From assembly GCA_900553675.1 (NCBI GenBank), contig USEH01000048.1, positions 1-12,120 of the forward strand: a stretch of 12,120 nt of DNA, read 5' to 3'. Position numbers and translations under genes: made by a program. Shown here piece after piece: positions 1 through 7,874 of the stretch; the first letter of the stretch is position 1; the number at the start of each line of letters is the position of its first letter. The DNA is from an uncultured Ruminococcus sp. (GTDB lineage: Bacteria; Bacillota; Clostridia; Oscillospirales; Ruminococcaceae). The notes beneath the pieces are model-generated. The model was not told where the DNA came from. It was given only the letters and a program-made list of their open reading frames with translations, and searched no databases.

Positions 1-576
1 CGAGCCGCCGTAGTACTCAAAGCCCCATACCTCGTCTAAAAGCTGGTCGCGGTTGAATACGGTGTTGGGGTGAGAAGCAAGGTGATATAAAAGCTCCAGC
101 TCCTTTGGCGGAGCGTCCACAACCTTGCCTTTTACCGTAAGCTCATACCTTGTCATGTTGATGTCCAAGCCGTCGTAATGGACTTCTTTGGAATCAGCGT
201 CCGGATTAGAAAGGCTGGTTCTGCGCAAAACGGCTTTTATTCTGGCGATGACCTCTTTAACGTCGAACGGCTTTACAATATAATCGTCCGCCCCGAGCTC
301 AAGCCCTAAAACCTTGTCGAATACCTCCGACTTTGAGGTTATATATATAAGCGGAGTGTCGGATTTTTTTCTTATCTCCCGACATATCTGCCAGCCGTCT
401 ATTCCCGGAAGCAGAACGTCTAAAAGCACTATGTCCGGCTTAAGGGCGGAAAATTTAACCAGACCCTCCTCGCCGTCGTTGGATATGATAACATTATACC
501 CGTCCTTCTCCAGACACATTCGCAGAAGCTCGCAGATATTTCTGTCGCTGTCGATAATCAGAACCTTTCCGTTCAC
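1..576 (-). CDS. OmpR/PhoB-family response regulator (3' end beyond window)
   Basis: This is a two-component DNA-binding response regulator, normally phosphorylated by a partner histidine kinase; the kinase is not in the window. The 192 visible residues hold a full receiver domain (about 1-118): phospho-acceptor D53 in LLDVLLPGIDG, switch T80 and conserved K102 in YIVKPF. A winged-helix effector domain starts near residue 131 and reads PPKELELLYHLASHP and QLLDEVWGF, typical of clostridial OmpR-type regulators. It is cut before the recognition helix and wing, so about 35-40 residues are missing. The start is GTG at 574-576, preceded by GAGAGGAG with a nine-base gap; no upstream ATG fits. One oddity: the acidic pair that binds Mg2+ reads D9-S10-D11, so one usual acid is serine. 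The targets cannot be told from this sequence. Confidence 0.93.
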   Translation of the reverse strand, partial: MNGKVLIIDSDRNICELLRMCLEKDGYNVIISNDGEEGLVKFSALKPDIVLLDVLLPGIDGWQICREIRKKSDTPLIYITSKSEVFDKVLGLELGADDYIVKPFDVKEVIARIKAVLRRTSLSNPDADSKEVHYDGLDINMTRYELTVKGKVVDAPPKELELLYHLASHPNTVFNRDQLLDEVWGFEYYGGS

Positions 577-614
577 TGTCCTGTTCTCCTCTCAAAAGAT
601 AAATACTTAATATT

Positions 615-643
615 ATTATAGACTATTCGCGTCGATTTTGCAA
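615..643 (-). promoter_or_regulatory. Sigma-A promoter of the response regulator
   Basis: Read on the minus strand, TTGCAA (638-643) and TATAAT (615-620) are separated by exactly 17 bases. The predicted transcript starts near 608 and leaves about 30 bases of leader before the GTG at 576. This is direct pattern evidence with near-consensus boxes and ideal spacing. Confidence 0.75.
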
Positions 644-805
644 GCATTATTTCGCTTTTTTTGCAAAAGGGTTAATAAAATGTTAAACGATTTGGAAATG
701 TTCACTATTCTGAAATAGAACTTTTAAAAAACGGCGGAAAAACAATCGCTTTGCATAAATAAATTGTGCAGTTCGACGAAAATTCGTAATAGTGACAATT
801 ATTGC
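644..805. other. AT-rich intergenic stretch with no recognised element
   Basis: This stretch lies between the divergent promoters of the response regulator and groES. It is AT-rich with short runs of A and T. I see no open frame with a ribosome binding site, no strong hairpin and no RNA gene. It may hold binding sites for either promoter, but none is recognisable. Confidence 0.5.
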
Positions 806-833
806 TTGATTTTTTTATAAATCATGCTACAAT
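806..833 (+). promoter_or_regulatory. groESL promoter (sigma-A, extended -10)
   Basis: The -10 box is TACAAT (828-833) with a TG one base upstream (825-826), an extended -10. TTGATT (806-811) sits 16 bases upstream as a moderate -35. The predicted start is near 840, inside the CIRCE element, which fits HrcA repression by blocking initiation. Confidence 0.65.
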
Positions 834-837
834 GTAT

Positions 838-864
838 TTAGCACTTGAAGAGTAAGAGTGCTAA
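838..864 (+). promoter_or_regulatory. CIRCE operator (HrcA binding site)
   Basis: The inverted repeat has arms TTAGCACTT (838-846) and GAGTGCTAA (856-864) around a nine-base spacer. The family consensus is TTAGCACTC-N9-GAGTGCTAA, so only the innermost base of the left arm differs. In Gram-positive bacteria this element binds the heat-shock repressor HrcA upstream of groESL and dnaK operons. The hrcA gene is not in this window. The position across the predicted transcription start and just before groES supports the call. Confidence 0.96.
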
Positions 865-2850
<1,986 letters not shown>

Positions 2851-2875
2851 TAAATAAATATTGATTAATTGATTT

Positions 2876-2916
2876 ATCGAGCGCTGACTTTTTGCCGAGT
2901 CGGCGCTCGATTTTTA
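2876..2916 (+). terminator. groESL rho-independent terminator
   Basis: The hairpin arms ATCGAGCGCTGACT and AGTCGGCGCTCGAT pair over 14 positions with a single G-U wobble and enclose a short T-rich loop. A run of T follows directly. It starts 25 bases after the groEL stop and closes the groESL transcript. Confidence 0.92.
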
Positions 2917-3098
2917 TAATTAATGGTAGAAAATGTGCTAAAGCGGCGATTTACTTGTAATATATTGACAAATTAACGCGCCATTATTTGTGCATTATGC
3001 CCATTTCATACTTTATACTCAACAAATTTAAAGGCGGATATGTACAAAAAGGGGACTAAGTTTTGTCTATTGTGCTAATAGAAAAGAGTTGATATTAA

Positions 3099-3107
3099 TG
3101 TTATAAT
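3099..3107 (+). promoter_or_regulatory. Extended -10 promoter of the CBM9-type surface protein
   Basis: TGTTATAAT gives a perfect TATAAT (3102-3107) with the TGn extension. No good -35 hexamer is found 16-18 bases upstream, as is common for extended -10 promoters. The predicted start is near 3114, leaving a leader of about 27 bases. The rest of 2917-3098 is AT-rich; it contains a TTGACA at 2965-2970 that has no matching -10. Confidence 0.6.
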
Positions 3108-3127
3108 AATATCACCAAATATTTATT

Positions 3128-3132
3128 GGAGG
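3128..3132 (+). promoter_or_regulatory. Ribosome binding site that fixes the start at 3141
   Basis: GGAGG lies eight bases before the ATG at 3141. A TTG at 3126 is in frame upstream, but it overlaps this ribosome binding site and has none of its own. The ATG start also gives a textbook signal peptide beginning MKK. Confidence 0.85.
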
Positions 3133-3140
3133 TCACTATA

Positions 3141-4859
3141 ATGAAAAAGCTTATAGGTATTTTAGCTGTTTGCATAGCAATGTGCTTGTGCATGACAGCA
3201 GTTTCATTTGCAGCTACAGCCGACATCGTTCACCAGTCAGTTGAAGGAACAGCTGTAATTGATGGCACGAAGGACGACGCTTATGCCAACGCTCTGACTC
3301 TTCCCTTCATTCAGAAGGGCGAATCCAACGGCGGCGGCGAGGTCTTCGACGCTCCCCAGGGCACCGCATACATCATTAACGACGCAGAGTGGGTTTACGT
3401 TTACTTTGAAGTTTACGATTCTGCTCTCGATAACACCAGCGCTAACAACTACGAGCAGGACTCTATCGAGGCCTTCTGGATGGTTGACAACTCCAAGACC
3501 CAGATTCGTTACCACTACGACGGCGTTGTAGACGCTGACTCTGGTACTGCCCCTGTTGACGGTACCGACTACAAGGCTGTTACCACCGACAACGGCTACG
3601 CTGTAGAGCTCAGACTCCCCATCACCGACGTTAAGGCTAATCAGATCGAAATGTGCTTGCAGATCAATGCCTGCACCGACGGTAAGAGAGATTGCACCAT
3701 CTACATAGAGGGCAACGCTGCTGCTGATAACGCTTATCAGAGAACCAACCGTCAGACCGATTACGACGTTTGGTGGACTCTTGCTCTCGCCGGCGATCAC
3801 GCTGATTCCAGAGTAGACCCCGAAGAGAAGCCCATGGAGCTTACCGCTAAGAACTACGAATCCGTTAAGAACGCTTCACTCAACCTCTCCATCCACTCCA
3901 ACGACAACTATCAGTGGTCTATCTGGCAGGGTTGGACAGACACCGTAAACGTTCCTCTTACCCAGTCCGTTGACGTTGAGTGGACAGAATTCACCAAGTA
4001 CGACTTCACCGCTGATACTTCTACCACCAAGGAATACACAGTAGCTCCTCAGTTCTCCATCGACATCAACGACCCCGGCTTCCTCAAGCTCCCCGATAAC
4101 GCTGCTGAAGGCACCAAGGGCGACAAGGCTAAGTTTGCTTACACCTACTCCGATATCACCATCACCGCTGAAGGCTTTGCAGACGTTGTTATCCCCGGCG
4201 CAAGCGTTGCTCAGACTTGGGAAATTTCTCAGGCTTCTTGCGGACCTTCCGGCAATGGCTCAACCATCGATATCGCAGCTGCTTTGAAGGCTGCCGGTCT
4301 CTCCGTTGAGGACACCTGCAAGTTCATGAACGCTATGACCAGCGTTAAGTTCACCCTTTCCTTCGATTCACTCAACCTCGTTGACCAGGCTGTTCTCGAT
4401 GAGTACGCTGTAACCTTCGCCGCTGAGGACGAAGCTAAGATCGCTGAAATTCAGGAATACATCGACAGAGTAGAAGCTGCTAAGACTGTTTTGGCTGATA
4501 CCACTGCTGACGCTGCTGCTAAGCAGGACGCTGCTGACGACGCTAAGAAGGCTGCTAACAGAGCCCTTAAGGAAGTTGAAGGCTACCCGAACGCTACCGC
4601 TAAGGCTCAGGAGCTCGTAACTGCTGCTGAGGAACTGGTTGCTCAGGCTGCAGAAGCTAAGGCTGCTGAGGATGCCGCTGCTGCTGAGGCTAACAAGCCC
4701 GCAGACGACGCTGCTCCCGCTGAAGATGAGAACAAGCCCGCTGCTACTGACAGCGAGGGCGGTTCTAACACCGGTCTTATCGTTGGCATAATCATTGCCG
4801 TTGTAGTTGTTGCTATCATTGCAGTAGTTGCAGTTCTCGGCAAGAAGAAAAAGGCTTAA
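3141..4859 (+). CDS. Secreted membrane-anchored protein with CBM9-like sugar-binding domain
   Basis: This is a probable surface carbohydrate-binding protein of 572 residues. A signal peptide covers residues 1 to about 24, with cleavage near SFA-AT. Residues about 35-220 resemble carbohydrate-binding module family 9: GTAVIDGTKDDAYANA at the start, then EWVYVYFEVYDSAL, then DSIEAFWM. Residues about 230-430 form a further beta-rich region that I cannot assign. Residues about 430-540 are Ala/Glu/Lys-rich, probably helical or coiled, ending in a Pro/Asp/Glu-rich linker. A transmembrane segment (about 544-567) is followed by KKKKA, so the protein should face outward on a single C-terminal anchor. 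There is no LPXTG motif and no lipobox. Codon choice is strongly biased (Ala mostly GCT, Lys mostly AAG), suggesting very high expression. The gene stands alone between promoter and terminator. No catalytic motif was seen, so binding or scaffolding fits better than hydrolysis. The CBM9 call is by pattern only. Confidence 0.8.
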   Translation: MKKLIGILAVCIAMCLCMTAVSFAATADIVHQSVEGTAVIDGTKDDAYANALTLPFIQKGESNGGGEVFDAPQGTAYIINDAEWVYVYFEVYDSALDNTSANNYEQDSIEAFWMVDNSKTQIRYHYDGVVDADSGTAPVDGTDYKAVTTDNGYAVELRLPITDVKANQIEMCLQINACTDGKRDCTIYIEGNAAADNAYQRTNRQTDYDVWWTLALAGDHADSRVDPEEKPMELTAKNYESVKNASLNLSIHSNDNYQWSIWQGWTDTVNVPLTQSVDVEWTEFTKYDFTADTSTTKEYTVAPQFSIDINDPGFLKLPDNAAEGTKGDKAKFAYTYSDITITAEGFADVVIPGASVAQTWEISQASCGPSGNGSTIDIAAALKAAGLSVEDTCKFMNAMTSVKFTLSFDSLNLVDQAVLDEYAVTFAAEDEAKIAEIQEYIDRVEAAKTVLADTTADAAAKQDAADDAKKAANRALKEVEGYPNATAKAQELVTAAEELVAQAAEAKAAEDAAAAEANKPADDAAPAEDENKPAATDSEGGSNTGLIVGIIIAVVVVAIIAVVAVLGKKKKA

Positions 4860-4897
4860 TCAGATAGCTGATTAGCTCTGCTGACAAATAATAATTA

Positions 4898-4926
4898 CAG
4901 CGCTCCATATCGGGGCGCTGTTTTTT
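4898..4926 (+). terminator. Terminator after the CBM9-type surface protein gene
   Basis: The arms CAGCGCTCC and GGGGCGCTG form a nine-pair stem with one G-U wobble around a five-base loop, followed by six T. It lies 38 bases after the stop. A weak short hairpin at 4858-4873 overlaps the stop codon. The terminator separates this gene from the downstream esterase. Confidence 0.92.
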
Positions 4927-5016
4927 ATGTATGTTTGCCGTAATGAACGTTTTTGGCGAGATATACTGTTATGCCGTCATAATCACCAATAATTTTTATG
5001 CGAATTGCACAATAAT

Positions 5017-5058
5017 CTGATTACAATACATCAATAACTGATTAGAATAAATCATTAA
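5017..5058 (+). repeat. Two tandem 21-bp direct repeats upstream of the esterase
   Basis: Copies at 5017-5037 and 5038-5058 match at 18 of 21 positions; they differ only at repeat positions 8 (C/G), 13 (C/A) and 18 (A/T). Both begin CTGATTA. The period equals two helical turns, so a protein bound to each copy would lie on the same DNA face. The second copy runs into the inverted repeat at 5054. Sequence before 5017 shows no third copy. The function is inferred to be regulatory. Confidence 0.6.
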
Positions 5059-5075
5059 TTAGTCAGCTAATTAAT
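5054..5075 (+). promoter_or_regulatory. Perfect inverted repeat, probable operator of the esterase promoter
   Basis: Arms ATTAATTAG (5054-5062) and CTAATTAAT (5067-5075) are perfect complements around TCAG. It ends one base before the -10 box and covers the -35/spacer zone, the position expected for a repressor site. The AT-rich symmetric form resembles sites of small dimeric winged-helix regulators such as MarR family, but the regulator is unknown and not encoded nearby. Confidence 0.55.
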
Positions 5076-5076
5076 G

Positions 5077-5082
5077 TATAAT
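5077..5082 (+). promoter_or_regulatory. -10 box of the esterase promoter
   Basis: TATAAT predicts a start near 5089, about 29 bases before the ATG at 5118. There is no consensus -35 at the right distance; that position is occupied by the inverted repeat, which suggests weak basal activity or activator dependence. Confidence 0.55.
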
Positions 5083-5117
5083 AGTAGATGGAAAATATCG
5101 AAAGGAGACTTTTACAT

Positions 5118-6644
5118 ATGCTTAGAGTAGTTAAAACCGAAAACGGCACGGTTCGCGGAATCGAGGCTGCCGACCCCAGAATAACCGCATTTAAGGGAAT
5201 ACCGTTTGCCGCACCGCCTGTGGGCGCAAACCGCTGGCGCGCACCTCAGCCCGCTGAAAATTGGGAGGGCGTTTTAGACTGCGCAAGGTTCAAAAACATC
5301 TCCATGCAGGATACCCCGGGACTTGGAACGGATATCTACTGCCGCGAATGGCATGTAGACCCCGAAATCCCGATGGGTGAGGACTGCCTTTACTTAAACG
5401 TCTGGACTCCGGCAAAGAGCGCGGATGAAAAGCTGCCTGTGCTTATATGGTACTTCGGCGGCGGACTTCAGTGGGGCTATCCCTCTGAAATGGAGTTCGA
5501 CGGCGAGCGCATGGCAAGGCGCGGAATTATAGTCGTATCGGTAAACTACCGCTTGGGCGTGTTCGGATTTTTGGCTCATCCCCAGCTTACAAAGGAGCAG
5601 CCCGACGCTCCTACAAACTTCGGAAGCTTAGACCAGCAGGCGGGCTTGATGTGGGTAAGAAGAAACATCGCGGCGTTCGGCGGCGACCCTGACAATATCA
5701 CGATTGCGGGACAGTCAGCCGGCGGCGGAAGCGTTATGTCGCAGATAACCTGCCCTGCAAACAAGGGTCTTATAAAGCGCGCTATCGTTCAGAGCGGACT
5801 TATCCGTTCGCCCTATATGCCGGACGGCTTTGGCAGACCGGGCGGAATGGAGCAAGTCGAGGCAAACGGAGCCAAGTTCTTTGAGGAATATCTGGGAGTT
5901 AAGACCCTTGAAGAGGCAAGAGCGCTCGACGCTTTCTTCATCCGCGACAAATACGGCGAATTTGCTCAAAAGAATCCGAGGTTCTTTACAAATCAGGACG
6001 GCAAATTCTCGGTCGGCGACCCCTTTACCCTTTGCAACGAGGGCAAGAGCTGCAACATCCAGATGATGGCAGGAAACACTGTCGACGAGTTCCGCAGCTT
6101 TATTCCAGCCAAGGACGAAGCCGAGCTTGCCGCAAGAGCCAAGGAGATATACGGCGATGAAGCCGATAAGTTCTTAAGTCTTCCTGGGGCGAAGGACAGC
6201 GACGGCAGGGGACACTATGCATCCGTCAGCGGAATCGAGGTAAGCTGCAAGGCGTTGTTCTCGAGACTGCGCGAGATCAATCCCGAAAACAACTGCTACT
6301 ATTACTCCTTCAACCCCGACATCCCCGGCGACGACAACCCAGGAAGCTTCCATTCCTGCGAGCTTTGGTTTACCTTTGAAACCCTTGCAAAATGCTCGCG
6401 CGCGTACACCGGTCATCATTATGATCTGGCGCGCCGGATGTGCAACTACTGGTGCAACTTCATTAAAACCGGCGACCCCAACGGTCCCGACGCCGACGGC
6501 ACTCCAATGCCCTGCTGGGAAGCCTACACCGACGATAATCACGCCGGCATGAGCTTTGTAAAAGAGGGATGCGTCCCCATGAACGGCGACAGCGAGCTTG
6601 TAAGCTTTCTGACTGCCGATGTCAAGAAAAAAGCCAACAAGTAA
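5118..6644 (+). CDS. Type-B carboxylesterase (alpha/beta hydrolase)
   Basis: This is a serine hydrolase of the carboxylesterase type B family, 508 residues, expected to cleave carboxylic esters. There is no signal peptide, so it should be cytoplasmic. Motifs in order are FKGIPFAAPPVG near the N-terminus, EDCLYLNVWTP, the oxyanion-hole loop FGGG (113-116, F in place of the usual H), the nucleophile elbow GQSAGG with S200, the acid E324 in NTVDEF, and H412 in GSFHSCELWF. All three triad residues are present. The start chosen is ATG 5118, preceded by AAAGGAGA (5101-5108). An in-frame ATG at 5088 lies at the predicted transcription start and lacks a ribosome binding site. The substrate is unknown. 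The gene beside it encodes a CBM9-type surface protein, so esters from plant or host glycans are possible, but the two have separate transcripts. Confidence 0.93.
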   Translation: MLRVVKTENGTVRGIEAADPRITAFKGIPFAAPPVGANRWRAPQPAENWEGVLDCARFKNISMQDTPGLGTDIYCREWHVDPEIPMGEDCLYLNVWTPAKSADEKLPVLIWYFGGGLQWGYPSEMEFDGERMARRGIIVVSVNYRLGVFGFLAHPQLTKEQPDAPTNFGSLDQQAGLMWVRRNIAAFGGDPDNITIAGQSAGGGSVMSQITCPANKGLIKRAIVQSGLIRSPYMPDGFGRPGGMEQVEANGAKFFEEYLGVKTLEEARALDAFFIRDKYGEFAQKNPRFFTNQDGKFSVGDPFTLCNEGKSCNIQMMAGNTVDEFRSFIPAKDEAELAARAKEIYGDEADKFLSLPGAKDSDGRGHYASVSGIEVSCKALFSRLREINPENNCYYYSFNPDIPGDDNPGSFHSCELWFTFETLAKCSRAYTGHHYDLARRMCNYWCNFIKTGDPNGPDADGTPMPCWEAYTDDNHAGMSFVKEGCVPMNGDSELVSFLTADVKKKANK

Positions 6645-6661
6645 ATCTCCCGAATAATAAA

Positions 6662-6703
6662 GTCCGCCCTCGGAGCTGAACTTCCGTGGGCGGACGTATT
6701 TTT
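6662..6703. terminator. Shared terminator between convergent esterase and rpoD genes
   Basis: The arms GTCCGCCC and GGGCGGAC form an eight-pair stem, extended by CGGA/TCCG beyond one mismatch. On the plus strand TTTTT follows (6699-6703) and ends the esterase transcript. On the minus strand TTTATTATT follows, so it can also end the dgt-dnaG-rpoD transcript, whose stop lies seven bases away. Confidence 0.85.
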
Positions 6704-7811
6704 AATCAATAAAATCCTTGACCTTGTTGGATCTGTTGGGATGTCTTAGCTTTCTTAAAGCCTTGGCTTCTATCTGTCTGATTCTTTCTCGAGTGACGTT
6801 AAACATCTGACCGACCTCTTCAAGAGTGCGGCTTCTGCCATCCTCAAGACCAAAGCGCAGGCGCAAAACTTTCTCCTCGCGCTCGGTAAGAGTACCCAGC
6901 ACCTGATTAAGCTGTTCCTTTAACAGCACCTGCGAAGCCGCCTCGGTAGGCTCGGGGGCGTTTTCGTCGGGAAGGAAGTCGCCCAAGTGGCTGTCTTCCT
7001 CCTCGCCGATAGGCGTTTCAAGCGAAACAGGATCCTGCGCTATGCGCATGATCTCCCTGACGCGCTCAACAGGCATATCCAAAGCTTCCGCAATTTCGTC
7101 TGCCGAGGGGTCGCGTCCGTTCTGGTGAAGCAGCTGGCTTGATATTTTCTTTACCTTTGTTATCGTTTCAACCATGTGAACGGGGATTCTTATGGTTCTT
7201 GCCTGATCTGCAATAGCCCTTGTTATCGACTGGCGAATCCACCATGTGGCGTAGGTCGAAAACTTGAAGCCCTTGGTGTAGTCGAACTTTTCGACCGCCT
7301 TTATAAGTCCTAAGTTGCCCTCCTGAATCAGATCCAAAAAGCTCATGCCCCTGCCGCCGTAGCGCTTTGCAATGGAAACTACAAGCCTCAGATTTGCCTC
7401 TGCCAAACGCTTTTTGGCGGCGGAATCGCCCTTTTGCATACGCTGTGCAAGCTCAATTTCCTCATCAGGGGAGAGCAGGGGAACTCTGCCTATCTCTTTG
7501 AGATAGATTTTAACCGGATCGTCGATGGCAATGCTGTCGGAAAGCGAGGAGTCGTAATCGTCCTCAACGTCTCCCATGCCGTCGATAGCGGCTTCGGAAA
7601 GATCCTCCAAATCGTCAAACGAGTCGGTGTCCGGCACTATGTTGTCGATTATCTCGATGCCGTTTGCAGAGCACTGCTCGTAAAAGCGGTCTATCTGCTC
7701 AACATCGTAATCGGTGTCCTCCAAAGCGTCGGTAATCGCCTTTGTTGTAAGCTTGCCGGTCTGCTTGCCCACTTCGATAAGGCTGTCGATTGTGTTCTTT
7801 TTCTCGCTCAT
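6702..7811 (-). CDS. rpoD: Primary sigma factor RpoD/SigA
   Basis: This is the housekeeping sigma factor that directs RNA polymerase to -10/-35 promoters. It has 369 residues, the short Gram-positive form without the long non-conserved insert of proteobacterial sigma-70. An acidic N-terminal region 1.1 covers about residues 1-90. Region 1.2 reads [16 protein letters not shown] (98-113). Region 2 (about 137-206) contains [12 protein letters not shown] and the -10-reading [14 protein letters not shown]. Region 3 runs about 216-290. Region 4.2 (about 329-356) is the -35-reading helix-turn-helix, with [20 protein letters not shown]. The ATG follows GGAGG with a six-base gap. It is the last gene of dgt-dnaG-rpoD, 63 bases after dnaG. 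No strong internal promoter was seen in that gap, though rpoD genes often have extra promoters inside dnaG. Confidence 0.98.
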   Translation of the reverse strand: MSEKKNTIDSLIEVGKQTGKLTTKAITDALEDTDYDVEQIDRFYEQCSANGIEIIDNIVPDTDSFDDLEDLSEAAIDGMGDVEDDYDSSLSDSIAIDDPVKIYLKEIGRVPLLSPDEEIELAQRMQKGDSAAKKRLAEANLRLVVSIAKRYGGRGMSFLDLIQEGNLGLIKAVEKFDYTKGFKFSTYATWWIRQSITRAIADQARTIRIPVHMVETITKVKKISSQLLHQNGRDPSADEIAEALDMPVERVREIMRIAQDPVSLETPIGEEEDSHLGDFLPDENAPEPTEAASQVLLKEQLNQVLGTLTEREEKVLRLRFGLEDGRSRTLEEVGQMFNVTRERIRQIEAKALRKLRHPNRSNKVKDFID

Positions 7812-7874
7812 AGTTATCCTCCAAAAATTATGTAAAGTACTAATAAAGTCTGATTGATTAGCTTGTAATACCGA

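Noticed and set aside
2965..2970. TTGACA as a -35 for the surface protein gene
   Set aside because: No -10 hexamer occurs 16-18 bases downstream, and it is over 130 bases from the strong extended -10.
3126..3140. Upstream TTG start adding five residues to the surface protein
   Set aside because: The TTG overlaps the GGAGG that serves the ATG at 3141, and it would place MEVTI ahead of a typical signal peptide.
3162..3194. Possible lipobox cysteines in the signal peptide (C11, C15, C17)
   Set aside because: The residues before each cysteine do not fit the lipobox pattern, and the protein already has a C-terminal membrane anchor.
3237..3800. 187-residue open frame on the minus strand opposite the CBM9-type gene
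   Set aside because: It lies fully inside a well-supported gene with a signal peptide and ribosome binding site. It has no ribosome binding site of its own and reads as low-complexity Val-rich sequence produced by the biased codons of the opposite strand.
5088..5117. Upstream ATG start adding ten residues to the esterase
   Set aside because: It coincides with the predicted transcription start from TATAAT 5077-5082 and lacks a ribosome binding site, whereas ATG 5118 follows AAAGGAGA.
7812..7874. Promoter between dnaG and rpoD (TTACAA-N17-TATTAG)
   Set aside because: Both boxes are weak matches in AT-rich sequence; chance occurrence is likely, so it was not listed as a feature.
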